Shown here piece by piece: positions 8,363-18,108 of a stretch of 64,000 nucleotides of DNA. The stretch is from Bacillota bacterium (lineage in GTDB: Bacteria > Bacillota > Clostridia > Lachnospirales > Lachnospiraceae), in assembly GCA_023392535.1 (NCBI GenBank), contig JAEVYY010000027.1, positions 90,193-154,192 on the forward strand. The letters are read 5' to 3'. Under the pieces are notes generated by a model. It was not told where the DNA came from, did not search any database, and saw nothing but the letters and a program-made list of their open reading frames with translations. The position numbers and the translations under genes are program-made. Position 1 is the first letter of the stretch. Each line of letters starts with the position of its first letter.

Positions 8363-10669
8363 CTATACTGAAAAAATTTTAGGACATTTTTTATATTTGA
8401 ATTCTTCTAAAATATAATCTCTTATTTCACTAATTGAAAATAAAGAAGTAATAATAAAATTTTCATTACCTCTCTTTATTGCTTCTCCTAATCCTATTAC
8501 TTCTATCCCCTCTTTTTGAGTACCCCAGAGAGATTGTTTACGATCTATAAAACAATTCACCTTGATTTCATATAATCTACATATAAAATAAAATTGTCTT
8601 CCATTCTCTCCCGCTCCATATAGGGCTACCTCATGAATATTATCTGCTTGGACTCGTTCTATAACTTCCTGCATAGATTTCATGATTTCATTCTGGCTCT
8701 TCTCCTTCAACACTTTTCGGACATAATAAAATTCATCTTTTAATGTGATTAATCCCTTTGGCCATACCACATTACTATTTTCATAGGTGTAACTAACATT
8801 GCATTTATCAATATAGGGGATACCCTTTTCTTCAAGCAATGCTATATTGGCCTTTGTAATAATGCTTTTCTGATACTTTGTTCCAAAATTAGTATCAGCC
8901 TCAATAGTAGTGAATAATTGTGCTTCTTCTATTCTCGGTAGATCAATCAGACGATGAATTAACATTAATGCCTCTCTGCTATTAGATATGCATTTCTTAG
9001 CCAATTCTTCTTTATTTTCTCGAAATTTGAACCAATTCTGTTGATAATCATATATTCCTTGAAATACATCTTGTAAAAATAAATTGTTGACTGCTTGTCC
9101 TTTTATTGGTTCTATCCGCTTAGTGGTTTCGTCCAACTGATATCCTATGGTGCTTCCTTCTGTAACTGAAATTAGTTTTTCCAATACGTCTGTCGTTCGA
9201 TGTATGGTTGTAATAAGATCTGAATTTTCTGTCATCGTACTACAATAACCTTCAAAATGAATGCCCTGAAACAGCTTGTCTCCTGTTACTCCAATCGCAA
9301 GAAAGTGTGTCAACTTGGATTCTATCTTTTCTTGATACAATGCCTGTTCCATCCACATTTGAATTCTACCAAAAAAACCGATATCAATAGTTGCTGCGTT
9401 AGTAAAATCACCTACTTCCTGTTTCAAATAAGTGATTAATAATTGATGTTGCTTTCTTACATATGTCTCCATTTTTTTTATACAAGAAGGTTGTAGCATC
9501 TCTAATATAAAAGCTTCCTTTAATGTCAATTCACGAAATGATTGTTTATGTGCTTCCTTTAATTTCACATCAAAGTACGACTGAAATTTCAAAAAATCAT
9601 TTGGAGATAAACCCATCAATACAATTGCTTCCTGGATAGTGAGATTTCTTGCTCCAATCATATTTTCAATTTCTTCCCGATCAATCTTTTGAATAGATGG
9701 AATATAAGTGACTTTCCTGGAAATATAAATTGGTTTGATTTCTATTAAGAGTTTTCTCTTTTTTACTTCCTGTTCTAATAATTTTCCCAGCAAATACCCT
9801 TCCCGCATCAATGGATAGATTCTATTTATACGTAATGCTTCCATTCTATCCACCACCCAGCTTACGTATAAAGACAGAAATGGACCCATAATACTAGCTC
9901 CAATTTCATAAGCAGCGAAATTTTTACCATTATTTTTCTTTCCTGTTAATTTACGTAGTGACAATAATTGAGGCAATGGTATATTATGTCTAATTTTTTC
10001 ATAATCATATATACTATACATTTTATCAGGAATGACATCATAATAAATTGACTGTAAACCCATTTTAATTGCTTGATCATAATCACTATTCCGATTATCT
10101 CCTATATGTAATATTTTTTCCTTCTTAATTTCAGGATATTTATCAAATAACTTAAGATATAGTGCCCCATTCTGTTTATTACATTGATGCTCGCAAGATA
10201 CTATAATATCATCTATATCTAATAAGGAAATACTATTTATTTGAATTATTTCTTCTAGTTGCTTAGCGGTTAGGTACATATCAGAAGTTAGAACAATCTT
10301 TTTACCATTCTCTTTTGCTTCTTTTATGACTCCGCATATTTCTGGATTAGCGTAACAATATTCCTTTTCTATATCTAATTCCAACTGCATTAAGAAAGCT
10401 TTATCATTCGTAATAAAATCAGGCATTTCCTCATAGATATTTTCTAAAAAAACCTCTCTATTTTTATGCTTATTTCGTGCTCTTCTCTCCATTTCCACAC
10501 GTAGCTTCTGAAATTCAGTACCAGACAATTCTATTCCATTTATGTGCTTATATCTTGCCCTATCCCACATTATAGGGAATATATCTATTGGTTTCGCAAC
10601 TGCACGAAATAGTAATGTATCAAAAATATCCAAACTAAGTAATTCAATATTATCCCATTGAATGTTCAT
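8363..10669 (-). CDS. Large HAD-superfamily protein (COG5610-like) with C-terminal Rossmann-like domain
   Basis: A 768-residue multidomain protein. Residues 8-215 form a HAD domain with motif I SLDIFDTLLF, motif II LTSDMYL and motif IV HIGDNRNSDYDQA. The middle part (about 230-660, with RIYPLMREGYLLGKLL) has no catalytic motif I can name, but this architecture is typical of large HAD proteins found in surface-glycan clusters. Residues 675-768 are the shared Rossmann-like domain (VALYGAGENGRQF, FIDRKQSLWG, FIITS). It may be a sugar-phosphate phosphatase coupled to a transferase activity; that is inference. AAAGAGG precedes the ATG. Confidence 0.72.
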   Translation of the reverse strand: MNIQWDNIELLSLDIFDTLLFRAVAKPIDIFPIMWDRARYKHINGIELSGTEFQKLRVEMERRARNKHKNREVFLENIYEEMPDFITNDKAFLMQLELDIEKEYCYANPEICGVIKEAKENGKKIVLTSDMYLTAKQLEEIIQINSISLLDIDDIIVSCEHQCNKQNGALYLKLFDKYPEIKKEKILHIGDNRNSDYDQAIKMGLQSIYYDVIPDKMYSIYDYEKIRHNIPLPQLLSLRKLTGKKNNGKNFAAYEIGASIMGPFLSLYVSWVVDRMEALRINRIYPLMREGYLLGKLLEQEVKKRKLLIEIKPIYISRKVTYIPSIQKIDREEIENMIGARNLTIQEAIVLMGLSPNDFLKFQSYFDVKLKEAHKQSFRELTLKEAFILEMLQPSCIKKMETYVRKQHQLLITYLKQEVGDFTNAATIDIGFFGRIQMWMEQALYQEKIESKLTHFLAIGVTGDKLFQGIHFEGYCSTMTENSDLITTIHRTTDVLEKLISVTEGSTIGYQLDETTKRIEPIKGQAVNNLFLQDVFQGIYDYQQNWFKFRENKEELAKKCISNSREALMLIHRLIDLPRIEEAQLFTTIEADTNFGTKYQKSIITKANIALLEEKGIPYIDKCNVSYTYENSNVVWPKGLITLKDEFYYVRKVLKEKSQNEIMKSMQEVIERVQADNIHEVALYGAGENGRQFYFICRLYEIKVNCFIDRKQSLWGTQKEGIEVIGLGEAIKRGNENFIITSLFSISEIRDYILEEFKYKKCPKIFSV

Positions 10670-10714
10670 ATGAATGCCTCTTTCTCTTATTTAATTAATA
10701 TCCTAATAGTCCTA

Positions 10715-11791
10715 TTAACTTTGGAATAAAATATTCTTCATTCTTCTCATGCCATCTTTTACATCATTTTTCGGTTTCCAACCAATTTCACATAGTTTTG
10801 TTGCATCCAATAACTCACGCTGCATCTTTGAAAATCCATTTTTCTCTATATTATCAGGTATTTCCATACAGATTTTTACTCCGAAAATTTCAGCCATAGA
10901 TTCTGCATACTGTCGAATTGTGATATTACTATTTTTATTTGCAATATTATAAGCTTCTCCCGCTTTTCCTTTCAGCATCAATATTAAAATTCCCTCTATG
11001 GCATCCTGCACATAGCAATAGGATCTTAGTTGCTTTCCCTGACTTTTCATCACAATATCTTCTCCTCTAAGCGCATTGCGAAGGAATTGTGCATCTGCAC
11101 GCGTATTCTCTTCCGGAACAGTCGCACTATAGATGTAAGATAACCGAGCAACGATTGTACGAACATTAAATTCCTTATAATAGGACAAGCATAGAGTCTC
11201 TGCTGCTCGTTTGCTTTCCGGATAACAGGAACGAATTTTCATACTGTCAACCATTCCGATAATTTCTTCAGTCCATCCTGCATCTGAAATCATGGTAGCT
11301 TCTCCATATATCTCACCTGAACTTAAAAATACTATTTTTTTTAATTTATTTCGCTTTTCTTGGGAGACCGCATAATCCATGATATTCATAGTTCCCAGAA
11401 GATTTGCCTTCATAGTCTCTACTGGTTGCATAGCAAAAGCTTTAGGATGTGCATTTCCTGCTGTATGCACAATATAGTCCCATGTTTGACCTTTCAATAA
11501 ATCCTTTTGGCATACATCTCCCACCAATAATTCAAATCCATCTTGGTCCAGATACTCTGCAAAACGTCTTCTTGCCTTTTCCTTACTTCTTGCAAGAGCT
11601 GTAATTCTCATTTTTAAATTCAATATCTTGTTCATCTTAACCAAGGTATCTGTTAAGTAAGAACCGATCATTCCGTTTGCTCCTGTAATCAATATCCTTT
11701 GATTTCTAAGTTTTTCATATGGTATATCAAGGTGACATAACTCCAGCAGTTCTTCCTGATAAGCCTTATTACTTCCCCATGTCATATTCAT
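10715..11791 (-). CDS. NAD-dependent epimerase/dehydratase (extended SDR)
   Basis: A 358-residue extended short-chain dehydrogenase. The N-terminal dinucleotide motif ITGANGMIGSYL is of GxxGxxG type, HTAGNAHP marks the next strand, and the catalytic YxxxK is CYPESKRAAE. Typical substrates are nucleotide-activated sugars. The preceding cytidylyltransferase gene overlaps this one: its TGA stop shares ATGA with the ATG at 11791, pointing to translational coupling; a GTG three codons earlier is also possible. Coupling to a CTP-dependent transferase suggests that the substrate is CDP-activated. No substrate can be assigned. Confidence 0.83.
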   Translation of the reverse strand: MNMTWGSNKAYQEELLELCHLDIPYEKLRNQRILITGANGMIGSYLTDTLVKMNKILNLKMRITALARSKEKARRRFAEYLDQDGFELLVGDVCQKDLLKGQTWDYIVHTAGNAHPKAFAMQPVETMKANLLGTMNIMDYAVSQEKRNKLKKIVFLSSGEIYGEATMISDAGWTEEIIGMVDSMKIRSCYPESKRAAETLCLSYYKEFNVRTIVARLSYIYSATVPEENTRADAQFLRNALRGEDIVMKSQGKQLRSYCYVQDAIEGILILMLKGKAGEAYNIANKNSNITIRQYAESMAEIFGVKICMEIPDNIEKNGFSKMQRELLDATKLCEIGWKPKNDVKDGMRRMKNILFQS

Positions 11792-12498
11792 TTCATCCAC
11801 TCATCCTTTTTTGAATGCAACAAAGCCTTAAAAATTTCTATATCATCCGTCGTTGTTAATTTTAGATTTTTTTCTGAACCAGTTGAAAAGAATACATCTT
11901 CTCCTAATTCAATCATCAAGGTGCAGGTTGCAATTGAATTTCTGATTCCTCTTTTTACTGCCTCTTCATGTGCCCATACTAATTTATCAAGGTAAAATGC
12001 CTGTGGCGTTTGAGTTCGCGCTAAATGTTCTCTTGGTACTGATTCTTTCGAGCATTCTTTATCCGAAGTCAGTAACATCGCTTCCGCACATGGAATTACA
12101 GTAATTGCAGAACCATGTTGCATACAACAACTGATATTGTCCGAAATTATTTCCTGAGATACCATAGGTCTGATTGCATCATGAATCAGAACCATGTCCT
12201 CACTATTTGCGACTTTCGCCAGACCCAATATTCCATTTCTTAGAGAGGTCTGACCATCTTCACCACCACGAAATACCCATTTCAGCTTTGTAATATTAAA
12301 CTGGTTCGCATATGCTCTCAATATTTCTTCCCAGCCCGCTAAGCATACAACTGCTATTGCATCTATATTAGGGTGTTTTTGAAATGCTTCCAAGGTATAT
12401 ACAATTACGGGTCTGTCATTTACATTAATAAATTGTTTTGGAATATCCTGTTTCATTCTTTGCCCACTTCCACCAGCAATTAGCATTGCGATATTCAT
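11788..12498 (-). CDS. IspD/TarI-family CTP-dependent cytidylyltransferase
   Basis: A 236-residue nucleotidyltransferase with the CTP-binding start LIAGGSGQRMKQDIPKQF, then LIHDAIRP and RTQTPQAF, which define the IspD/TarI family. IspD makes CDP-methylerythritol, and TarI-type homologues make CDP-ribitol for wall or surface polymers. Its coupling to an SDR gene and closeness to a CDP-glycerol phosphotransferase-like gene favour a surface-polymer role over isoprenoid synthesis. It is not of the NeuA type, so it is unlikely to be the CMP-nonulosonate synthetase that the adjacent NeuB would need. GAGGTGAC precedes the ATG. Confidence 0.83.
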   Translation of the reverse strand: MNIAMLIAGGSGQRMKQDIPKQFINVNDRPVIVYTLEAFQKHPNIDAIAVVCLAGWEEILRAYANQFNITKLKWVFRGGEDGQTSLRNGILGLAKVANSEDMVLIHDAIRPMVSQEIISDNISCCMQHGSAITVIPCAEAMLLTSDKECSKESVPREHLARTQTPQAFYLDKLVWAHEEAVKRGIRNSIATCTLMIELGEDVFFSTGSEKNLKLTTTDDIEIFKALLHSKKDEWMK

Positions 12499-12546
12499 AC
12501 GTCACCTCGTTTTTTCTACTTTCTGCCTCTAAAATCAGTAATTTTT

Positions 12547-13776
12547 TTAACTAATTAAATTATATATCTTTTCAAATAAACGCTCAGAAGCTCTACCATC
12601 AACCGTCTGAAATATTCTTGCCCTTGATTCTTCTCTTTTATCTTGAGAGCTGTCACTTGCCATTACTTTTAGTATGCTTTCCATAAGTTCTGCCATTGTT
12701 TTCGCTTTTTGCTCGGGCATATACACATCATGCTCAATATAGCTGTCCCTGGTATTTACCGAATATAATTCCCAATCGTAGTGGAATGCAATCACCGGAC
12801 GATTCAATAACATATAATCAGAATAGACGGAGGAATAATCAGTAATTAACACATCTACTTTATTTAAAAAAGAATAGATATCTATCTTTGTATCCGCATT
12901 TAAAATATTGGAATAGTGAATTTTTTCAAACTCCGCTTTCAATTTCGACTTCGGATGAAGCTTGGTTATCAACGTGATATTATGCTGTTTCAAAAAAATG
13001 TTGAACATGTTTAGATTCATAACTTCAAAAAAAACATTTTCAGAATCTCTAAAAGTAGGCATATACGCTACGATCTTATGTTTTTGTTTTATGATTTCTT
13101 CTATACTATTTAACAAAGTTTGTTCTAATTGTGTGTATACATTCGCAATATGACTCTCCTTCATCTCAAATAACATGTCATTACGAGGATACCCTTCAAT
13201 AATAATGTGATCTCTATCTGTTGCAAAAGCCGAAACGAAAATTTCTGCCATGGCTTCAGAAGTGGCCAATGTATAATGATATGGCTTTTCATCTGACAAT
13301 CTACGTAACCATGTGCAGCATTTCTCCCAACTATTCTTAGGATGTCTGACCTTATCAAATACATTATCATGATTTGTCTTTTTGTTACCCGATCCATGCC
13401 AAAGGTTGATTTTAACAGCGCCTCCAGATAACCAAAAATTAATATCCTTGGAATAGTTGTCAAAGATATACACTTTTGCTCTGAGTGAATACCAGATTCC
13501 CATCCATGAATGGTAATAATAGGACTCATAGCAATGCTCCCGCAAGAATCGTACAATCTCCTTATCATGTGAAATCCAGATTGGTCTGATATAATCAGAT
13601 TTATTTTGAGAAGCATATAAGTAAAGATATCTAGGATTTTCAGAAAATCTTAAACCAAATGAACAACCAAAGGCCCATATTTTTTTACTTCTAGGTACAA
13701 AAAAAGAGAATCCATACACCGGCAACAAAAATAACTGTAACCAATATTTGATTCTCTCTGTTAGTTTTTTACCCAT
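12547..13776 (-). CDS. CDP-glycerol/CDP-ribitol phosphotransferase-like protein (Glyphos_transf family)
   Basis: A 409-residue protein of the TagB/TagF family. It shows INLWHGSGNKK, the block LATSEAMAEIF with GYPRND, then AYMPTFRDS, LHPKSK and ITDYSSVYSDYMLLNRPVI, the conserved core that moves glycerol- or ribitol-phosphate from a CDP donor onto an acceptor. With the upstream CTP transferase and SDR it forms a compact three-gene set for adding a CDP-activated unit. Placement beside NeuB and Maf suggests that the acceptor is part of the flagellar or surface glycan; this is inference. AAGGATGA lies before the ATG. Confidence 0.83.
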   Translation of the reverse strand: MGKKLTERIKYWLQLFLLPVYGFSFFVPRSKKIWAFGCSFGLRFSENPRYLYLYASQNKSDYIRPIWISHDKEIVRFLREHCYESYYYHSWMGIWYSLRAKVYIFDNYSKDINFWLSGGAVKINLWHGSGNKKTNHDNVFDKVRHPKNSWEKCCTWLRRLSDEKPYHYTLATSEAMAEIFVSAFATDRDHIIIEGYPRNDMLFEMKESHIANVYTQLEQTLLNSIEEIIKQKHKIVAYMPTFRDSENVFFEVMNLNMFNIFLKQHNITLITKLHPKSKLKAEFEKIHYSNILNADTKIDIYSFLNKVDVLITDYSSVYSDYMLLNRPVIAFHYDWELYSVNTRDSYIEHDVYMPEQKAKTMAELMESILKVMASDSSQDKREESRARIFQTVDGRASERLFEKIYNLIS

Positions 13777-13884
13777 ATGCCATCATCCTTGACCTTTTCC
13801 TATTTACTATCTAATATATCGGTATAGTGAATGATTTTCTAAAGGGCAATTTTACTATAATATATCAAATTTCTACATTATTTT

Positions 13885-15387
13885 TTACCATTTTTTTAAG
13901 AATGTCTTTCTTTCCATCGGATCCAGCTTACTGATCTCCGGATCTTTATAGTAAGAATCACTCTTCATGTGCTGTGTGGAAACCTCTTCAAAAATCGCCC
14001 CTTTGGCAGAGGAAAAGGAATGATATTCTCCGCGTAGAACGGTCTGTATATCTCCTGGCTTCAGTTCTTTCTCTTTCCCACCATCCATTTGAATGGTAAG
14101 ACTTCCGTACAGAAGCTGGAATGTCTCTTCCTTAATCCTATGTGCGTGTTCCGGATGTTTCTGCCCAGGAAGGACGATAATATATTTTTTGCAATATTCA
14201 CGATTGATAATGTTGATAATAATCGCTCCATGCTGTCTGAAATGCTTCATTCCATAGTGATGAGATAACTCTACTTCAAAGTCATCACCTAGTGCTATTC
14301 CAGCTTCATATAACATCCCTTTTGCATCATGAATCGTATTACGCACCACCCCGACACCTGTTATCTTTGGCGTTTCAGTTATCTTTTCATTTGCTTTGTA
14401 TGCTTTGCTTGCAATCATACCATCTTTGAACTGTCCGCTCGTAAGCTGCTTATCCTGACAAGGCATTGCATAATAGACATCACTTTCTGCAATCGGTTTC
14501 CCTTCTGCAATATCGCACTTTGCATAGACTCCCCTCATCAATGATTGCAAAGAGTCTAGTTCTGCTTGTGTGACATATTTGTCATTTTCTTTCCTTACTT
14601 TACACATTTCTTTTGCCAGTAAGGCCGACTCTACCCATCTGTCTGCCTGTTCCGGATTCATGGAATAGGCATTCAATTGTATCGTACTTGTCGGAAGTCC
14701 GACATGACGTTCCAGGATCTTAGCACCTTTTGCAATCGCCAACATCGTTACTCTATTATCTTCTGGATTTTCATGACCGGAATAACCAATCGTGATATCG
14801 CGGTACCTTCGGCTCATACGATCAATAAAATCAAGCTGTAACCCTTTTAATGGAGCCGGATATTCAGCAACACAGTGCAAAAATGCAAATTCACAACCTT
14901 TATGCGTAAAGAAATTATATATTTTATCAATATCGGATAGTGTCTTGCCGCCTGTTGAGATAATAATCGGCTGCTTCGACTGTGCCGCCTTTGTCAACAA
15001 TGGCCAATCGAGTGCGCTACAGCTTGCAATTTTTATAATATCCAGTCCCTGATCCATACACCATTCGACGCCGGTCTCATCAAAAGGCGTTGACATCGTA
15101 ATCATACCTTCTGCACGTACTGCATCCACAAGTTGGGAGAATTGCTCATAATTTAATTTCGTACTCAAAAATCTCGGTATATGGTTGACATCTTTTCTAT
15201 CTATAAAATCCGGGTGAATAAAGGTATCCAAATCCCGGTATTGCAGCTTTACCGCAGCTTTTATATTATATTTTCGGGCAATTTTTCCCATCTGCTTAAT
15301 AATGTCAATCCCGTGCTCTACGCTCCCCTGATGACTGTTTGCCATTTCAAAAATATATAAGTCTTCAAATATCTTTCCTTTTCCCAT
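13885..15387 (-). CDS. neuB: NeuB-type nonulosonic acid synthase with SAF and C-terminal cupin domains
   Basis: A 500-residue fusion. Residues 10-265 are the NeuB TIM barrel (FEMANSHQGSVEHG at the start, KLQYRD, STPFDE, HCVAEYPAP, GYSGHE), which condenses PEP with a hexosamine to make a sialic-type acid. Residues about 280-345 are the SAF domain (MRGVYAKCDIAEGKPI). Residues about 400-480 form a cupin with HPEHAHRIKEE and EYHSF; ordinary NeuB ends near 350 residues. No other gene for the pathway and no NeuA-like CMP transferase is in the window, so the acid (legionaminic, pseudaminic or other) is unassigned. It stops just before the Maf gene, which likely uses its product. Confidence 0.88.
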   Translation of the reverse strand: MGKGKIFEDLYIFEMANSHQGSVEHGIDIIKQMGKIARKYNIKAAVKLQYRDLDTFIHPDFIDRKDVNHIPRFLSTKLNYEQFSQLVDAVRAEGMITMSTPFDETGVEWCMDQGLDIIKIASCSALDWPLLTKAAQSKQPIIISTGGKTLSDIDKIYNFFTHKGCEFAFLHCVAEYPAPLKGLQLDFIDRMSRRYRDITIGYSGHENPEDNRVTMLAIAKGAKILERHVGLPTSTIQLNAYSMNPEQADRWVESALLAKEMCKVRKENDKYVTQAELDSLQSLMRGVYAKCDIAEGKPIAESDVYYAMPCQDKQLTSGQFKDGMIASKAYKANEKITETPKITGVGVVRNTIHDAKGMLYEAGIALGDDFEVELSHHYGMKHFRQHGAIIINIINREYCKKYIIVLPGQKHPEHAHRIKEETFQLLYGSLTIQMDGGKEKELKPGDIQTVLRGEYHSFSSAKGAIFEEVSTQHMKSDSYYKDPEISKLDPMERKTFLKKW

Positions 15388-15389
15388 GA

Positions 15390-18104
15390 TTATTCCTCTC
15401 TTGTATCTAATGTTCTTTTTAATAATGCCCCCAGGACACTACTTTCTTCTGAACATATATCGGTAATGTAATAGTTCTGCAGCTTATTTAATATTTCTTT
15501 GTACTGACCTATATGAGGCATTAATTTATATGGCATTATACAAGGAAATACGTGTTGTTGATAAGTTAATTTTTCTCTCGGAGTCAAGGTTTTTTTTGGA
15601 ACTGACGACTCTCCATAAAGAGGAAGCATACCGTTTTCAGCACCATATTCTCCCGTTATAATGACTATTACCTTTTTTGCATTTTGAACGTGTTTCACAC
15701 ATTCATTCAGGATAGGATCATTTTCTATCTGACTTTCTCTTGTCAATATCGCCACAATCACTTTTTCCTTCTTTTCACCAGACTTTAGTAGCATTAAGGA
15801 TTCTTCCAATTCACTTTGATAGCAGTCAAGCACTTGTTGATACAAATTTTTTCCAATTGTAATATCTTTACGCTTCAAATACCACCATAGATAGTATCTT
15901 TGTCTGTTATGTAAAAAGGTATTGTTGCAGATTGTCCGTTCCAATGTATCCAAATATTTTTTATCATTCGTTCCTGTATACAAGAAGGAGAGCATGATGA
16001 GCTGATAAAGAATCATATCGTCTTTTAAGGAAGTACTATGTTCATACATGGTATGTAATAACGTATCATATTCTTCCTTATCCTTAAATTCCAATATTTG
16101 ATCCAAAAAACGAACCAAATCCAAATAACCATCCATATCTATACTTGGGTTTATATAACGATGTATGATTTCCCACTTTCTTTGGATATCCTTATCTATG
16201 AATCTTTTTTTATGCTCCTTGGTCAAATCTCTCATACATGAATTTGCAACTTCAATCTTGGATACCATTTCCTGTCTGATAGAATCAATCGTATCTCTCA
16301 TCATAGTTAAATAAGATGTCCCTTTTCCTATTATTTCCAACAGCTCCCGTTGCTCATCGTCCTTCAATTGATATACGTTCTCCAAAAATTTTCCTACCTG
16401 TTCCTGTACCAGGCACTCGGGATAATACATGATAGGATCATTTTCTAAGTAATCGGTCAACTGCTTTGTATTTTGAAATAATTTTACAAAGTCAGGGGTA
16501 TGATAGTTTCTTTTTGATACCATTTGTTTCATTTTACTATACTCAGAAATGCCTTGCTGGATTTTTTTTCTCACCTTAACTAATTGTTCATCTATACCGT
16601 TCATATAACGGATAAATTCTTTGCACTCATCTTCATTGAATAAATGGGAAGTCAAATGAATGATTTTTTCAATGTTCACTTTTTTAACACAGTAATCCGC
16701 TATCGCTTTTTTTAATGTGCTGACTTTCGCACCATGAATCTTAGCACCGCCCTCTGTCGCATTTATGACCACTAAATTTGGCTTCGTTGCGATTTCACGC
16801 TCAAACCAATCGCGGTATAATTTAAATTCTGCGGAAGACATGATCTGTTCTCCATCAGCGCCCTCCAAATAACAACTTGTCGGTCTGATATCAATATCCC
16901 AGGTAGAACGGAGACTTCCCTGGGCATGTGTTTTATTATCCGTATATGCAAGGTCCTGTCCGACCAAAATAAACGTTTCTATCCCGATTGATTCTGCAAA
17001 ACTCATGGCATCTGTGGCCACAGATCCACCACTTGACAGAAGTGGAAGTACAATCTGATGTTTGGTTAAAAAATGTTGAATATGTGGGTTGGCATCATTG
17101 ATAAAAAAGCACGGCGCTCGATGTCCTACGATTGCTGCAGAGCAGGTATGTAAATTACCTACCAATGGAATTTCTTTTATTCGATCATCTACAAAGTGAT
17201 ATGGATTTTTATTGGCATCTACACATACGAACATATCTGGAATAATTCCATTTTTTAATAATACACTGACAGCACTATCCGCTGCTATGATAAGAGCTTT
17301 TCCTTTTGCATTGTGCAATTCTTCTATATTTTTATTTAACGAGGGGCCTGAAGATACGATAATTGCTGTTGTCTCCGACGGCATATAGGCCCATAAACTA
17401 GAAATACTTTTACTGCTACAAAAATAGGGATAATTATGAAATACATTTTCATAAAATTTTTTTCCAAATCTCTGAAGTACGATACGATTTGAAATGATAC
17501 TCTCCATAATTTGATTGTAGATTTCAAATACATAGTTATATTTTTCAGGAAATAGCTTTGCATAATTTAAATATTCGCTGAATCTGGCACCTGAAATATC
17601 CGCATAATCCAGATTATTTGCCCATAACGTGTAAAGATCGTTTTCTCCCTGTTCCATTTCTCCACATATGATTTCCACACGTCCAGAAGACAAGATATCA
17701 GAAAAATCAAACTCAGAAAATACACATTTTAATAATTGTAAGGTAGGTTCATAAATAAATATTTTTACATCTTTCTTCGTATTTTGAAGAAGCGTCCTTA
17801 CGAACATACCATTTCCAAGACCAAATATGAGATATTTTGAATTATATAAAGCATCAATTCCCTGCTTCCACTTCTCCAAAAGTTCTTCGGAACTATACAT
17901 AGAATCTAGTTGAAAAAACGTATCTCCTCTTTTCGCATAAAGCACTTTTCTACCCTCTATGAGCTCTACTCCAAAGTGGTACGTGTCCTCAACGGTTCCC
18001 TCGATAATAGTTTCCTTAGATAATAGACTTTTTAAAGCTGCCATTTCTTCCGGCATTGCAGTTATGTTACTCTGAAATTGGGTTTCATTTCGACCTTCTA
18101 TCAT
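15390..18104 (-). CDS. Motility accessory factor (Maf/DUF115) flagellin glycosyltransferase
   Basis: A 904-residue protein. The central DUF115 (MptE-like) domain is clear: AIIVSSGPSLNKNIEEL, then IIAADSAVSVLL, DMFVCVDANKNP, LLSSGGSVATDAM and LVGQDLAYTDNKTHAQG. In Campylobacter, Clostridium and related motile bacteria, proteins with this domain attach nonulosonic acids to flagellin before export. It is flanked by NeuB (2 bases downstream) and by a small helical protein, and the flagellin gene comes next. The long C-terminal half (about 450-904) is predicted helical and has no motif I recognise. Tight spacing supports one transcript with its neighbours. Confidence 0.87.
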   Translation of the reverse strand: MIEGRNETQFQSNITAMPEEMAALKSLLSKETIIEGTVEDTYHFGVELIEGRKVLYAKRGDTFFQLDSMYSSEELLEKWKQGIDALYNSKYLIFGLGNGMFVRTLLQNTKKDVKIFIYEPTLQLLKCVFSEFDFSDILSSGRVEIICGEMEQGENDLYTLWANNLDYADISGARFSEYLNYAKLFPEKYNYVFEIYNQIMESIISNRIVLQRFGKKFYENVFHNYPYFCSSKSISSLWAYMPSETTAIIVSSGPSLNKNIEELHNAKGKALIIAADSAVSVLLKNGIIPDMFVCVDANKNPYHFVDDRIKEIPLVGNLHTCSAAIVGHRAPCFFINDANPHIQHFLTKHQIVLPLLSSGGSVATDAMSFAESIGIETFILVGQDLAYTDNKTHAQGSLRSTWDIDIRPTSCYLEGADGEQIMSSAEFKLYRDWFEREIATKPNLVVINATEGGAKIHGAKVSTLKKAIADYCVKKVNIEKIIHLTSHLFNEDECKEFIRYMNGIDEQLVKVRKKIQQGISEYSKMKQMVSKRNYHTPDFVKLFQNTKQLTDYLENDPIMYYPECLVQEQVGKFLENVYQLKDDEQRELLEIIGKGTSYLTMMRDTIDSIRQEMVSKIEVANSCMRDLTKEHKKRFIDKDIQRKWEIIHRYINPSIDMDGYLDLVRFLDQILEFKDKEEYDTLLHTMYEHSTSLKDDMILYQLIMLSFLYTGTNDKKYLDTLERTICNNTFLHNRQRYYLWWYLKRKDITIGKNLYQQVLDCYQSELEESLMLLKSGEKKEKVIVAILTRESQIENDPILNECVKHVQNAKKVIVIITGEYGAENGMLPLYGESSVPKKTLTPREKLTYQQHVFPCIMPYKLMPHIGQYKEILNKLQNYYITDICSEESSVLGALLKRTLDTREE

Positions 18105-18108
18105 ATGA

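Noticed and set aside
11788..12498. CMP-nonulosonate synthetase (NeuA) to partner NeuB
   Set aside because: The motifs are of the IspD/TarI family, not NeuA.
13816..13841. Possible sigma-28 promoter (TAGA, 15 bases, CCGATAT) before the CDP-glycerol phosphotransferase-like gene
   Set aside because: The -35 has a mismatch and the spacing is one base off; not enough to call.
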